The notes under the pieces: model-generated
Told to the model about the DNA's origin: nothing
Database searches by the model: none
Seen by the model: the letters and a program-made list of their open reading frames with translations, nothing else
In this document: positions 14,001-23,640 of the stretch, in pieces
Layout of the letters: each line of letters begins with the position of its first letter
Numbering within the stretch: the first letter of the stretch is position 1
Program-made: the position numbers and the translations under genes
Assembly: GCA_934047225.1 (NCBI GenBank)
Contig: OW204012.1
Span: forward strand, 12,276,001 to 12,340,000
DNA length: 64,000 nt
DNA from: Ypsolopha sequella
Taxonomy: Eukaryota > Arthropoda > Insecta > Lepidoptera > Ypsolophidae
Direction: 5' to 3'

Positions 14001-14891
14001 GCGTACTAGGTAAATTTGTGTTAGTTTTGCTCTGCCAATTATCGAGGCCCGGTACCGTGTCTTCCCTTATGCTTTAGTCAAAGTGTAATAAGTATGTAAC
14101 GTAATAACATGTTCGTGCATACCTGGACGGCTATTATCCCAAATATGATGTGTGTTGAGTAGCAACATGTGAACATTCTTTCTTAACTCGTCTCCCGTCG
14201 GAGAGTCATCTCCAAAATGTCTTCTTATCACCTCATTTTCCCTTTCCTTGAACGGTTGCAACAAATATCTCAAATAAAAATACGTTTTCAGTTCCAATAT
14301 TTTATGCAGAAACGAATTATTAAAGTTCTTCTGCATTGATGTACTTGGGAATATCAACGGATGTGTAACAGCTCCTATTTCAGTATAAAGCCGATTGCTT
14401 CCCATAAAGGAGCTCACTTGAATAATAGGAGCCTTGAATCTTGCTGCCAAAATCACACTCATGGGCGCGATAGCTTCAATAAGGATCACGTCAAAATGCT
14501 GGGTTTCATCATGTATAATAGCTTGCATTTCCGGCGAGCTGATTTGAAGACTAATGACATCTAGCATTACCAAATAGCCTATTCTGTATAATTCTACAGG
14601 GCCTATCGTAAACTTCAGTTCCTTGACTTGTTTTAGGTACCTTTCCTCCCACATCTTGAGTGTGACTTCTGTGACATCTATTTGGGTCACGTTTTCTAGG
14701 GGCTTGCTGTGAGGATTCGGAGCCAGCACGACAAGTTCGTGACCTTCTCTCGCCAGCTCTTCTGTTAGTCTGTTGAACACTAACTGATGGCTGTAAGCCG
14801 GCACTGGATAAAAGGCCAAAATTCTTGCTGAATTTGCTATGTTTAAAACGTATACAATAAATAAAAACAATGGGATATTTAGCGTCGACAT
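1749..14891 (-). CDS. UDP-glycosyltransferase (UGT), five exons, complete
   Basis: Transfers a sugar (in insects usually glucose from UDP-glucose) to small lipophilic acceptors; expected on the lumenal side of the ER membrane. Joined exons 14891-14123, 9791-9730, 8777-8555, 5864-5645 and 2034-1749 total 1560 nt, or 519 residues, the usual family length. Seen: signal peptide at about residues 1-22 (hydrophobic run ending NSA), catalytic-type His35 in PAYSHQ, Asp134 in FDVILIEA, the C-domain block SLGTNT, and the UDP-sugar signature beginning WLPQND and continuing through FITQAGLQSTDEA (359-371). The anchor helix is at about 476-498, followed by a basic tail. All junctions are GT/AG and phases agree (1, 0, 1, 2). 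The start is the ATG giving the signal peptide; the open frame continues upstream without a convincing alternative. GG in the signature is AG here. The introns are loaded with transposons. The subfamily is not assignable by eye. Confidence 0.93.
2577..2790. mobile_element. Small element with perfect 53-bp terminal inverted repeats
   Basis: Positions 2577-2629 are the exact reverse complement of 2738-2790, separated by 108 bp. No open frame and no clear target duplication. It lies in UGT intron 4. It could be a MITE or a hairpin terminus of a Penelope-like element; the spacer contains ccgatttcgg next to an A/T-rich arm. Confidence 0.7.
2791..3215 (+). repeat. Dispersed repeat, copy 1 (inverted copy at 52765-53170)
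   Basis: Contains the landmarks gacccggccagggacc, atccaggcggccgacc and a run reading ttagcaagatcatgtc. The same landmarks recur in reverse order and orientation at 52765-53170 and partly at 58895-59045. No coding potential. Probably the 3' part of a non-autonomous retroelement. Confidence 0.65.
3435..5000. repeat. Mosaic of nested inverted repeats in UGT intron 4
   Basis: The block around 3625-3770 recurs reverse-complemented at about 4865-4995. The block 4117-4380 recurs reverse-complemented at about 4600-4860. Two direct copies of a small hairpin MITE (arms near tgccatcgcaaagttt and aaactttgcgatggca) sit at 3507-3609 and 4411-4520. The short ORFs across it are readings of repeats. Likely several foldback-type insertions with rearrangement. 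Confidence 0.65.
4031..4062 (+). repeat. (TTTGTA)n microsatellite
   Basis: About five perfect copies of a TTTGTA hexamer between the arms of the surrounding inverted repeats. Confidence 0.9.
5051..5644. other. Intron 4 sequence near exon 4, no gene seen
   Basis: AT-rich intronic DNA with no recognisable element. The short plus-strand frames over 5494-5706 are antisense readings of UGT exon 4. Confidence 0.5.
5645..5864 (-). CDS. UGT exon 4 (signature motif)
   Basis: The acceptor is caattccag at 5866-5865 and the donor is AAGAG|gtatga at 5644. It encodes 72 whole codons (353-424) with the UGT signature FITQAGLQSTDEA and the segment LAWDQMFNAQ that contacts UDP-sugar. Two bases carry over and complete Ser425 with exon 5. 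Confidence 0.93.
6031..6365 (+). mobile_element. tRNA-derived SINE in UGT intron 3
   Basis: The head carries Pol III-type boxes: an A box near gtagctcagggg (6038-6049) and a B box ggttcgatccc (6081-6091), followed by gcatgcaccaatgag. The tail (aatcgtcggtgaaacgc through ttatgtcgtgacgatata) recurs at 54418-54560. The acceptor stem does not pair as a tRNA, so it is a SINE, not a tRNA gene. Confidence 0.7.
6473..6543 (-). repeat. End fragment of the 'ccggccaagtgcgagtc' repeat family
   Basis: Reverse-strand copy ending in aaaaaaaccagccaa and gcgagtcagactcgcg. Other short fragments of the family are at 9829-9880 (+) and 27985-28022 (-). Longer copies are at 9009, 37764, 49232 and 62322. Confidence 0.65.
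6690..7442 (+). mobile_element. LINE 3' end (Jockey/CR1-like), decayed
   Basis: Conceptual translation gives the post-catalytic part of a reverse transcriptase: LMTNGIEYWD and LQKRAVRIMMNA in shifted frames, then NYDTRSEGVHKL and ATKMYNSLPLEIRK around 7130-7270. Long poly-T tracts interrupt it (6870-6960). It ends in an (ATTCT)n tail at 7415-7442, typical of LINE 3' ends. Confidence 0.75.
7540..7790 (-). pseudogene. LINE reverse transcriptase C-terminal fragment
   Basis: The minus frame reads LEDRRLLFHMGVLHDILSGR, resembling the 'LeeRR..hDl.fLyKil.G' block after the RT domain of insect LINEs. It is broken on both sides. The flank 7791-8550 within UGT intron 3 shows nothing I recognise. Confidence 0.55.
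8555..8777 (-). CDS. UGT exon 3 (start of nucleotide-sugar domain)
   Basis: The acceptor is attccag at 8779-8778 and the donor is CTTC|gtaagt at 8554. It encodes residues 278-351, from DLQTYLD through YMSLGTNT to KWLPQNDML, the first half of the UDP-sugar-binding domain. Entry is phase 0 and exit leaves one base, which joins exon 4 to make HHPK. Confidence 0.93.
9009..9697 (+). repeat. Dispersed repeat family A, near full-length copy
   Basis: Starts aaaaaccggccaagtgcgag and ends with the landmark ggttccttttgtacctttta followed by aacggaaacctaaaaa. Its middle is AT-rich with ttcggagataagggggtgg. Full or partial copies occur at least nine times in the window. No open frame. It fills most of UGT intron 2. 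Confidence 0.75.
9730..9791 (-). CDS. UGT exon 2 (62-nt mini-exon)
   Basis: This is too short for an ORF caller. The acceptor is tttttag at 9793-9792 and the donor is AAAA|gtaagt at 9729. It encodes 20 residues, PPSVIYIGALHLKAPKPLPK. With exon 1 it restores the RPVPPSV linker and with exon 3 the PLPKDLQ linker, both typical of insect UGTs at the junction of the N and C domains. Confidence 0.92.
9881..11060. other. UGT intron 1, 3' part: no host gene seen
   Basis: Contains short direct repeats of gagcgaagcgaa type near 10095-10200. A reverse-strand frame at 10565-10828 (…AYLGQRLRLAIHRGN…) has the look of a mobile-element ORF relic, but I cannot assign it. The rest is AT-rich. Confidence 0.4.
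12420..12640 (+). repeat. Tandem duplication of about 105 bp
   Basis: Two adjacent units share gagcccttttcttaga/gagaccttttcttaga, then catrggtctarct, gccgtytrggagatacggg and gttaaagttttgacat. A third, weaker unit may precede (around 12345-12400). It lies inside the hAT element. Confidence 0.6.
12826..13545 (-). mobile_element. LINE 3' end (Jockey/CR1-like), minus strand
   Basis: The frame 13387-13064 and its upstream continuation encode the RT C-terminal region: RAVRTLYGLHRR (shifted frame), HNFNTRNKEKLSLPR, KIKMYNKLPIELTK, then FKTKIKYFFE. It ends in an AT-rich 3' UTR and a (cagtaat)n tail at 12826-12852. 5'-truncated, as LINEs usually are. Confidence 0.75.
14123..14891 (-). CDS. UGT exon 1 (signal peptide and acceptor-binding domain)
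   Basis: Encodes residues 1-256 plus one base. It covers the signal peptide, catalytic His35 and Asp134, and ends in the family landmark WDNSRP. The donor is CCAG|gtatgc, with GT at 14122-14121. The inverted repeat of a large mobile element begins about 14 bases into the intron. Confidence 0.93.
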
Positions 14892-16430
14892 TTCGTAAAC
14901 GTTTTCAGTTGATAGATGGTGGTATGTAACTAGGTGCTCGAATCTTTGTTTTGGTTTATGTATTCTGAGACATATCATCGGGGCATCGCACGTGCGTAAA
15001 CAATAACAGCGAGTAATATTGTATATTAGGTCTTTACCTATGAAATTGCCGTTTTCTAAGAATGAATGTAATTGATATCTACAAACATGCCTTATTTTGT
15101 TATTCTGCATTCCAAACAGTTTGCGATTGTGTTACTTAGTGGCGTGTAGTTCTACCCTCGATTTTGTTTTTGTGTTTTATAAGCTAAGTTGATCAATGTT
15201 ATTTAAGTATCTAGGAGACAGTCGGTTGAAATAATTTTATTAGACGAATGTTGAAACTGAGTGTACATAAAAACCTCAAAAGATTTCCGATACACTGTTA
15301 TGTATAATGTATATATATTTTTGATAAAAATAAATAAATAAAATAAATATAGAGAATTGAAAGGAAACTCAATTTTCAGTACTAACATTTTTGCATTTTT
15401 TTAGGAATGACAAATCCAAGTTTATGTTACTTCTTTTGTGTATGAATCAGACAACATTAAGCTAACAGCAACATTAATTGAATTTTTGAAAAGTGACAGC
15501 TGTAAAAAAATATTACGAATCTTATCATGGAAATGGATGGCATTTAGGACGAACTGTTTTTGAAATTTTAATTTTGGTTATCAAACTGACAATAAAAACA
15601 AAATTTAATACGTAATGTAAAAACTTGAAATAAACTTTCAAGCAAAAACTTATCTATGAAATAGCTATTGAATTACAGGAACTATAAACTCATGAATCTG
15701 TAAGAAAATTTTAGTAGGCCAACCTTCAATGAGGTGAAAAGGTAGTGAGAATGGTGGGCAAATAATTGTGCACAACTTTAAAAACAGAAAACTTAATAGA
15801 AAAAAAAAGGAATTTAATGACTAAGCAATAATACATGCAAATACATATACTGTTACATATATAATTATATCCAATAAATAAACAATACTTAATTACTCAA
15901 AATAAACGAACATAAAATAACATTATTTAATAATATATATTAATAAAATATTAAATACATTGTTCGCGCCACTTCTTGTGAATGTGAATTCACATTTGCA
16001 ACTGTCATTTTCGCTGCATCTCCACCCGCTTAGTTTTGGACGCAAATCGTCAACACGCGTCAATCAGAAGCCTTTCACGCCGGAGGTCTAGGCTGATTGT
16101 GGTTCGACTAGGTCACAGCTTATACTGTGACTAGGTCCTACCTAGACCATACCGCACCGGCATTTTGAGATCGCACCTGCTGTGCGCCTCATTTTCATCT
16201 ATTCCTATACACCTTTCTCACGAAGAAGATTAGCTGAGAAGAGCGCAACCAGGCACGAAGAAGAAGAAGAAACCCATCTTGGAGAACACCAGAAACTTGG
16301 TGGCCCAGGTGAAGCGTGGTTTGTAATGCATGCAGCTCCTTCCCAAAGTCAGATATTTCATCTTCGCAATATTTTCTCTTCACTTCCCGCTATTTTAAAA
16401 CCTATGGTGATAAAAAGCACTGCCGTCATA
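14892..16430. other. Upstream flank of the UGT gene, no gene seen
   Basis: The UGT open frame extends to 15110 without a stop, but this part lacks UGT similarity and is presumably 5' UTR. The remainder is AT-rich; 15960-16420 has a GC-richer patch resembling dispersed repeat. I cannot place a promoter confidently. Confidence 0.4.
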
Positions 16431-17670
16431 TCGCGTGCTCATATATAAATATTCCAACTAATAAAGTGCAGATAGGTAAAAACAAAAATTAACTCTTACA
16501 GAGAAAATGCTGTTTAGCCTTTCTTTTAAATGACGATACAGACTATTACTAGGCAGATTACTAGGCAGACTATTCCATAATCGAGTGGCTCAAACTGTAA
16601 AGGATTTATAGTAGAAGTCTGTACTTGGAAGGTACTTGGAGGGTCCTGGTGGCGCAAGCTCTTAGAGGTCTAGTGCTTAAACGCTGAAAATGATCTCGTA
16701 GGTACTGAGGGGCGCAGGGATTGTTTAGGATGTTGAACAGTAATGCAAGCATGTGTCAGTTTCTTTGCGAACGGATAGGAAGCCATCCTTATTTACCTCT
16801 AAAATCAGACACATGGTCATACTTGCGCAAACTGTAGATGAACATAATACCCAGGTTTTGGAGGCATTCAAGCGTTTTTGCCCCTTAGTGGCATCTATGA
16901 AACATATATCGGCATAGTCAAGAAGAGGTACTAGCAAACTCTGTGCAAGCATCACCTTTGTTTTGATTGGTAAGATGTTTTCAAGCCTTTTCAGCGAATG
17001 AAACGAGAAGTGAATACGCCTGCTTATTTCGTTGATCTGAGCTTGCCAAGACAAGTTACAATCTATGATAAGGCCCAGATTTTTGACCTTATCACAGAAT
17101 GGAATACGGGCATTATTGCCATTATTGTAAAAGATATGAGGCAGCAGCTCAAAATCAAAGGTATTTCTCAACCGCTTACTACCAATAATGATGGTTTGTG
17201 ATTTGAGTGGGTTAACTAAAAGACCAAAGTGTTGAGCCCACGTCTGAATAGCAATCAAATCAGTATTCGCAGTATTAATCGCTCCTTCCGCATTAGCAAG
17301 TTTGGCATCCTTATTACCTGGATCAATACCAGCATCAAAGTGTGTGTAAATCTGAAGATCATCAGCATAAAGGTAAAAATGCGAGGAAAGATTATGAGTG
17401 ATCTCATTGATGAAAATGGAAAAAAGCAAAGGGGAGAGAACATCCCCTTGAGGCACATCAGATTTTAAATCTATCCAATTGGAAGACATTTCATCGGTAC
17501 AGACAGACTGAATATGACCATGTAAGTAGGAGTCAAACCACTCGAGCGCAATTGAAGATATGTTGTAGGAGCGTAGAATGCCAAGTAAAATGTCAAAGTT
17601 AACGGAGTCGAATGCACTACTAAAGTCGAGTATCGTCAATCGACATACGAGCGTTGCTGCCTGAAAGAAG
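16430..17670 (-). mobile_element. LINE reverse transcriptase, 5'-truncated
   Basis: Long minus frame with RT blocks in order: LDFSSAFDSVNFDIL, DVPQGDVLSPLLFSIFINE, then the catalytic box FYLYADDLQIY. C-terminal blocks are LLVPLLDYADICF and, after frame breaks, TRLWNSLPSNLP. The Asp pair of the active site is intact, but the endonuclease and ORF1 are missing and the 3' part is frameshifted. Confidence 0.85.
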
Positions 17671-17989
17671 ATGTAGAATAGAAAAAGGAATGCTTCGGTG
17701 ATTTGGACATTGGGAGGATGAATGAAAGTAGAGTGACGAAAGAAATGTATGATGCGCAAGTGGAAAGTAGAGCTTGACCAAGCTACCCTAGAAGGCAAAC
17801 CAAATTGCTGACCTGCTGACCAAATTGGCAACATAATGAAGAAGGGCAATGTCAAAAGTACCCGGAATAGAAGAGCTTGTACGACTAGATTGATGGATGT
17901 GGAAGAGTCGAAAAAGGTGAGTCAGGGTCATAGGAGATGGAAATCTGTAGTCTCTGCCAACCCCTCTGGGAGACAAGCGTGAGTATATG

Positions 17990-18260
17990 TATGTATGTAT
18001 CCCGTACACATCGTGCCAGTAAAACCAACGAAGCTTCACTAATTACTTGGCAAGGTGAAATTAAGACACAATTTATTGTCGTAAAAGTAAACATGTTTTC
18101 CAAAAAGTATGGAAAACATTTGAACAGATGTTAAGGATCCAGCAACCTATGTGGGGCGAGGGGAAAGTGTCTTGCAATTTTTTCCATCGACTATTGACAA
18201 TAGTGCATGAAATAGTCGATTAAAATATTGAAATCAATCAATATCAATATCAATACATCA
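17990..18260 (+). repeat. Dispersed repeat, copy 1 (second copy at 58140-58440)
   Basis: Shares accaacgaagcttca, attacttggcaaggtgaa, aaacatgttttccaaa and ccagcaacctatg with 58140-58440 in the same orientation. No ORF. A degenerate ATCAAT microsatellite follows at 18236-18280. The stretch 18281-19180 shows nothing else. Confidence 0.65.
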
Positions 18261-19189
18261 ATCAATATCAATAAATTAATATCGATACATACAATAAAAG
18301 AGTAGAACCCGTTGTGTCTGTACATTGAAGAAAAATAATAAAAATAGAAAATCTGTGATTTTTTAGAATTCTTTTGTCTCTCTATCTGTCTGCTTGTTTG
18401 TTCGTGCACATCTCCGAAACTATACACAGATTTCTTCACAGAAAAGTGTATAAATAGTTAAAACTTTAATTTGTGAATTAATTTTAATGCAATTTTTAAT
18501 TATTATTATTTGAATTAATTTATTTTTATTTATTTTTCGCACAGTGTACTATTGCACTATTAATGTTATAATTTACTTCTAAGTGAAGAATGTAAAATGC
18601 ACATTACCAATAAAAATGTTCTATGTTCTCTACTGAACGGATTTTGATGTAATTTTCACAAGTGGACAGGGCTTAATTTGGAGCAGAATATAGGTTTTAT
18701 TTTATTAAAATCAAACGTCGGAAAAAAGTTATCGTCGTTTAACGATTCTAGGAAGTTACATAGGAAATAATAATTCTTGAAAACTTTGGTTAGAAATATG
18801 TAGCGTATCAAATTTTACCACTTAATCTAATAAATAATGTAAGTGCTGTGGTAGTGGAAAAGGTCCTCAACTCATCATTATGCAGAGGTAATCACTGTGC
18901 TGATTTTCAGTTGAGGCCCGTTTCCAAAACCGACCCTATGCAACATGCAAAAATAAGGTGAACAATTGCTAAGAGCCAGTGGCAATATTAAATTTTAAAA
19001 CAAAAACTAAATTTCTACCATTAGGAAGTTACTTAAGTTATTAAAGGTTATTTAAAGATAGCAGTTAATAAATAAATGAATTATAATAAAAATAGGTATA
19101 TGTTTATATAACTAATTGGAAACATAACATTATGCGTAATAATCCAGTTTTATTTATTTTTGGGCTCATTAATTATTTGTTGATAAATA

Positions 19190-19370
19190 CAAAAATCTTT
19201 GTATTTAACCCTACAACTCTTAATTGATTTACATAGATGTATGGGTGTCGGCAATACATTCCATATTTTGGCAGCCCTATATTGAAAACAGCTTTTAAAG
19301 CCACTTGTTTTATGGATGGGAATTACCATGCAATGCTTGCTGCCTCTAGTAGCGCGATTGTGTACAGATA
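19190..19370 (-). pseudogene. LINE C-terminal fragment
   Basis: The minus frame reads KHCMVIPIHKTSGFKSCF and then RAAKIWNVLPTPIH, the usual 'P..kT...sf...a..WN.LP' block near the end of insect LINE ORF2. Frameshifted upstream; flanked by AT-rich 3' sequence. Confidence 0.6.
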
Positions 19371-19497
19371 ATTGCCAGGTAATTTTATGGAAAAGTTAAC
19401 TAGAAGACTGATTCCTGACGACACAATTATATGTATTGATTGATTAAGTACTTTACTCTCATTCATTCATCGCTTCAGTATTGTATAAATTCAATTA

Positions 19498-20937
19498 TAG
19501 TGCGCGCCAATCTTTTAGTCGCCTCTGAAGATAGCCACAAGAGGCGACGCAATAGCCGTTTTACGGTGTCAGGGGGACGTTACAGGAGCAAGGGCGCGGA
19601 GCACACCCGCCTGCGTGCCGCACCACACCCCCCGCTCGCCATTTAGCAGGTGTCAACACTATGCGTTATGCCGGCGCCAGACATGTGTCCACTTATTTGC
19701 ACACTTCTTCGATGACTTTGTACACACATTTGGCGTACCTGCCACACATGCTTCGCAAACTCTTTTCTCCACAGTATGCTGGTAGACAACAAAGGAGATG
19801 GACGACGATTTCGTGGACGCAGTGTGCTTATATTATTTATGTGCATGTAATTATTTTTTACATCTGCAACAAAATATATCGAAACGTCCGAGAAGAAGGC
19901 GTGAATGGATGTGTGTCCATTTTGAACGATCAAACACGTAGTTTCTCACACAAACGTTCCGTACAACAGCGCTTGCGCAACTGGTCTTTGCAAATAGGCC
20001 AAATAGTGTGGCAGGCTACGCACTTATTTGAACACATTCCTTTGATGTGCGCTAAAAAACCGATAACGCTCGGCAAAGTGCAAATCTGTGTACAAACTTT
20101 GGAACACATAGACAAAGTCTCGTGCCACACAGTGTGTCCACTTATTTGAACACTGCCTGCCACACTGTTTGCAATGACCAGTTGCGCGAGCGCTGTTGTA
20201 CGGAACGGTTGTGTGAGACACTACGAGCTTGATCGTTCAAAATGGACTGGAGTAACGAATGCGTCCTAGAATTTATTGAGTTGCTGCAAGGGGAACCATG
20301 TAAAAATATTTTCGATATATTTTGTAGCACATGTAAAAAATAATTACATGCACATAAATAATATAAGCACACTGCGTCCACGAAATCGTCGTCCATCTCC
20401 TTTGTTGTCTACCAGCATACTGTGGAGAAAAGAGTTTGCGAAGCATGTGTGGCAGGTACGCCAAATGTGTGTACAAAGTCGTCGAAGAAGTGTGCAAATA
20501 AGTGGACACATGTCTGGCGCCGGCTTTAGCGCTACGTCCGTACACTACACACGCGTGCATTGCATGAAAAGTACCTTGGAGGAAAAAATTATATGATTCG
20601 TTAAGTTTATCGTTGAATCTGTTTGTTATAGTTTATTGATTTTGTTGCCTTTATTAGTTGTTTTGTTTATTGTTGTTGTTATGCCTCGCGGACGTTATAG
20701 CGTTTTAGGGCGACAATTTAGGAAAATGGTGTTTATATTAATGCGTTTTATTTTTATAGTTAAGATTGCACTAAAGTAATAAATAAATAATTAAATAGGT
20801 AGGTACAACAAGTACACCTTCCCACTTATAGTAAACATTTAATTATCAACCGTTGATATTATTGTTTCCTTGACTGTACCTGCGCAAGCTTGCACTCGTA
20901 ACTCGTTCAGAAGCGACTAAAAGATTGGCGCGCACTG
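19498..20937. mobile_element. Foldback element, 1.4 kb, nested inverted arms
   Basis: Outer termini are inverted copies of AGTGCGCGCCAATC followed by ttttagtcgc (19499 onward and ending 20936). Inner arms of over 200 bp pair 19670-19885 with 20300-20525. A central pair matches 19920-20010 with 20160-20242. Both inner arms encode the same start MDDDFVDAVCLYYLCACNYF on opposite strands, reminiscent of the N-terminus of Harbinger-type nuclease proteins (inference). The other ORFs here are readings of the palindrome. No clear target duplication. Confidence 0.7.
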
Positions 20938-21114
20938 TACCATGTATGCTATCCTATCACAAACAAGTCACGATGTGGTGCCTCGGACAGCAGAGAGTTG
21001 AGCAGTGCCAGTGCACACGAGAGTGGAGATCCAGCGTGCGACGTAGTCCGAAAGACTGGCGTTGCCAGCAGTTTGTGACTGCGCACTCAGGTGTATGAAA
21101 CAGGCACAAACAAT

Positions 21115-21600
21115 CTTCCATCCATCCATCCATCCATCAGCCTAGTTCATCCACTGCTGGACATAAGCCTTTCCAGGACTTTGCCACTCCCGACGGTCAT
21201 CCTGGAAGAATTACCCATACTCACACACGCTGGGCAGGCGGGTTGGTGAGCGCGGTGCCGGAACCCTCGCACCAGTGACGCCGCTGCCCGTCACCAGTCT
21301 GTTCCATATAAGGCCCGGCTATTAGGGATGGATATACCGCCATCCATTAGTGAGCTGTCTTCTTACTCTCCCTTGAATTACTTCGTGGGGGTCTCCAAGT
21401 AAGACGGTGGTACCTCCACAGTCGAGCCCGGCATCAGCTCTACCACCATCTTACTTGGAGACCCCATCGAAGTAATTCAAAGGAGAGTGAGATGGTGGTA
21501 CCTCCACAGTCGAGCCCGGCATCAGCTCTACCAAGGTGGTAGAGCTGATGCCGGGCTCGACTGTGGAGGTACCACCATCTTACTTGGAGACCCCCTCTAC
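21115..21600 (+). repeat. Dispersed repeat family B, rearranged copy
   Basis: Begins in a CATC microsatellite, then ccactgctggacataagcc, gggcaggcgggttggtgagc and ggtacctccacagtcgagcc. Related copies: 54602-54952 (+) and 63234-63581 (-). The 3' end here is duplicated and inverted, with a perfect 44-bp palindrome at 21490-21580. Confidence 0.75.
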
Positions 21601-21849
21601 CACCAAACAATCTTACTTAATTATATTCAAAAGATCGACACAATCAATTTTATTTCTAATTATATGAATAATAAATTTAATGAGGGAACAGATATTCTAA
21701 GGGCAAGAAAATTGAAACCCAACTGCCCTGAAGAAATCGTGTGGGGTAAATAAATGGGAAACTCTTATTATGTTTTTTATATAGGTTAAATTTTTTTTAG
21801 GACTTGGTCCAGAAATAGAATATATTTTTCCTCATGTGGGTACTAAATC

Positions 21850-22110
21850 TACACTACGAACTATAGGACAACATACAAGGCACGTGTAGCTTCAATAGAC
21901 AGAGTACAAAGCCGAGCTTCTGGAACGCTGTAGCAGCTACTTTTACCGCGTGAGGACGGAATGCGAGCTCTGGGTTGAACAGCACACCGAGGTCACGCAC
22001 TTCCGTGACTTGCACTGGCGCGTTCCCAAGAATGTACCTGTGCTGAACGGGGGAGTGGAACCTGCTAAAGCTCATCACCTCATACTTGCTGGGATTGAAT
22101 AGTAACTGGT
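21850..22110 (-). pseudogene. LINE reverse transcriptase fragment (thumb region)
   Basis: The minus frame reads ILGNAPVQVTEVRDLGVLFN and then ELAFRPHA, the conserved 'v.dLGv.f...L.F..Hi' segment that follows the RT palm in LINEs. No other blocks survive. Confidence 0.7.
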
Positions 22111-23059
22111 AAAAATTTAGTATCGTTTGGTTGGCGGAGGAGGGGGGAGGGGGTCAGGGGGAGGAGTGGGTGGTCCTCTACCCCATGGTACCCCCCCCAT
22201 TAAAAGGTAATGAACCGTGTTTTATATATATATTTTTTTTTTGAGGTTATAATCAACAAATTCAGATTATATTTTTAAAGTAAAGGTGGGGGGAGATGGA
22301 AGAACTTCCTTATGAGGGGGGAGTGAAGAAACCCCCCTTCTTTTAATCTTGAACCTACCAGAAACCTTGAACCTACCAGTGCAGAAGTAAATTTTTGAAC
22401 CATTTGAACCTAGCAATACTGAAGTCACTTTTATATTACAAATTCACTTCTGCATCGACTACGGCGTTGCGGGAAGTGCAGCCCCTTCGCCCTTGCGTAA
22501 CAAAGCACAGTCACCCGTGCTCACCTTTATTACAGCGGGCGAGGGCTGCCCTCCCTTCGCGCCTTCGGTTTTTTATATACCTATACACTCTAGGGGTAGT
22601 AGCCACAAGACTGTATAGAGTCGGGGTGCTCTGATTCGGTTTTGAAACAGATTTAACCTATTTTACCCATGAAGTGGGGGTACACTTACCTCCTTTTGAG
22701 CAGGATTTCTAGATAAAAACAAATAAACCAGAATAAACCGAATTACGAATGACAGTAACACATGACGCAGTTTTTTTTGTTTTTTGCGTTCCGTTTCATC
22801 GATATCGCACAATATTTTAAACCACAGACAATAAACTAGGACAGATTTGGTTGTCAAACGCCCATTTTAACGTTCCGTTTTCGCCTTTTACCTGATTTGA
22901 GGTTAGAAACAATTTTTATTAATTTCTCGTAAAATGTGCATTACCTTTTAATAAGTGTGGTAGCGTTATCATCGGGGACCCCACCTCTACCAGCTTTAAC
23001 CACTTTCACCCTCATACAACTGCCAAACGACACTAAATCCAACCCCATTTAATGATTTT
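22111..23059. other. No gene; G-rich/C-rich runs and a repeat pair
   Basis: Runs of G and C at 22130-22200 and near 22290-22340. The block 22565-22655 (ctctaggggtagtagccaca, tgtatagagtcggggtgctc) recurs in direct orientation at 24360-24445. Confidence 0.5.
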
Positions 23060-23640
23060 TATTAGTTTTACATTATCCGCAAACAACAAGACCTGCGAGC
23101 ATCGAACTATATCAGGTAAGTCGTTAATTAAAACAACAAAGAGTAAAAATCCCTAGTTAGATCCCTGGGAAATTCCAGACCGCGTATGATAAGAAACAGA
23201 TAGCTAAAGTTCATACTTCACAAACTGTTTTCTACCTCCTAGGTGGCTTGAGAAAGCCTGGCACGAACCCCATCTCACCTAACGTGAGTAAAAGGACATC
23301 AACGCGGTCGAAGGCCTTTTGTTAGTCCAGGTTTAAGACGTCAACATGGCCACCTGCATCCAATTCCTTTGACAGGAGAACGACCAAGGTAACCAAGTTG
23401 ATGGCCACCAGCCGTTTAAGCAGAAATACATGCTGTGCACTAGTTATGTGGGGTATACATTGTGGTAGAATGCTATCTTAAATCACCATTTCAAAAACTT
23501 TGACGAGAGCGCAAAGATTTGCGACGGGCCTTTAGCTTTCCACCATCGATTTGTCTCTTTTTTTTAGGAATGAGAGTAACTCTTGACTTCTTCCAATCAT
23601 CGGAATGCACTATAGCTATTATCAAGTTGAACATATAAGT
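23060..23640 (-). pseudogene. Degenerate LINE reverse transcriptase
   Basis: Fragments of RT sequence in shifted minus frames, e.g. AFDRVDVLLLTLGEMGFVPG near 23290-23340. Stops and indels throughout. A relic, not a gene. The stretch 23650-25080 after it shows no gene. Confidence 0.55.

Larger units (their letters stand above)
11062..14108. mobile_element. Large inverted-repeat element around the hAT in UGT intron 1
   Basis: The left block near 11072-11105 (actttgacgaaagcataagg) recurs reverse-complemented at about 14060-14086. A 14-bp direct repeat, tgtaacgtaataac, is at 11062-11075 and 14095-14108. Inner arms also pair loosely (cacacaaattt near 11143). The right edge lies only 13 bases from the UGT exon 1 donor GT. 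Class unknown; the long direct repeat is unusual for a target duplication. Confidence 0.55.

Noticed and set aside
19643..20596. Overlapping frames on both strands as genes
   Set aside because: They are mirror readings of the arms of a foldback element.
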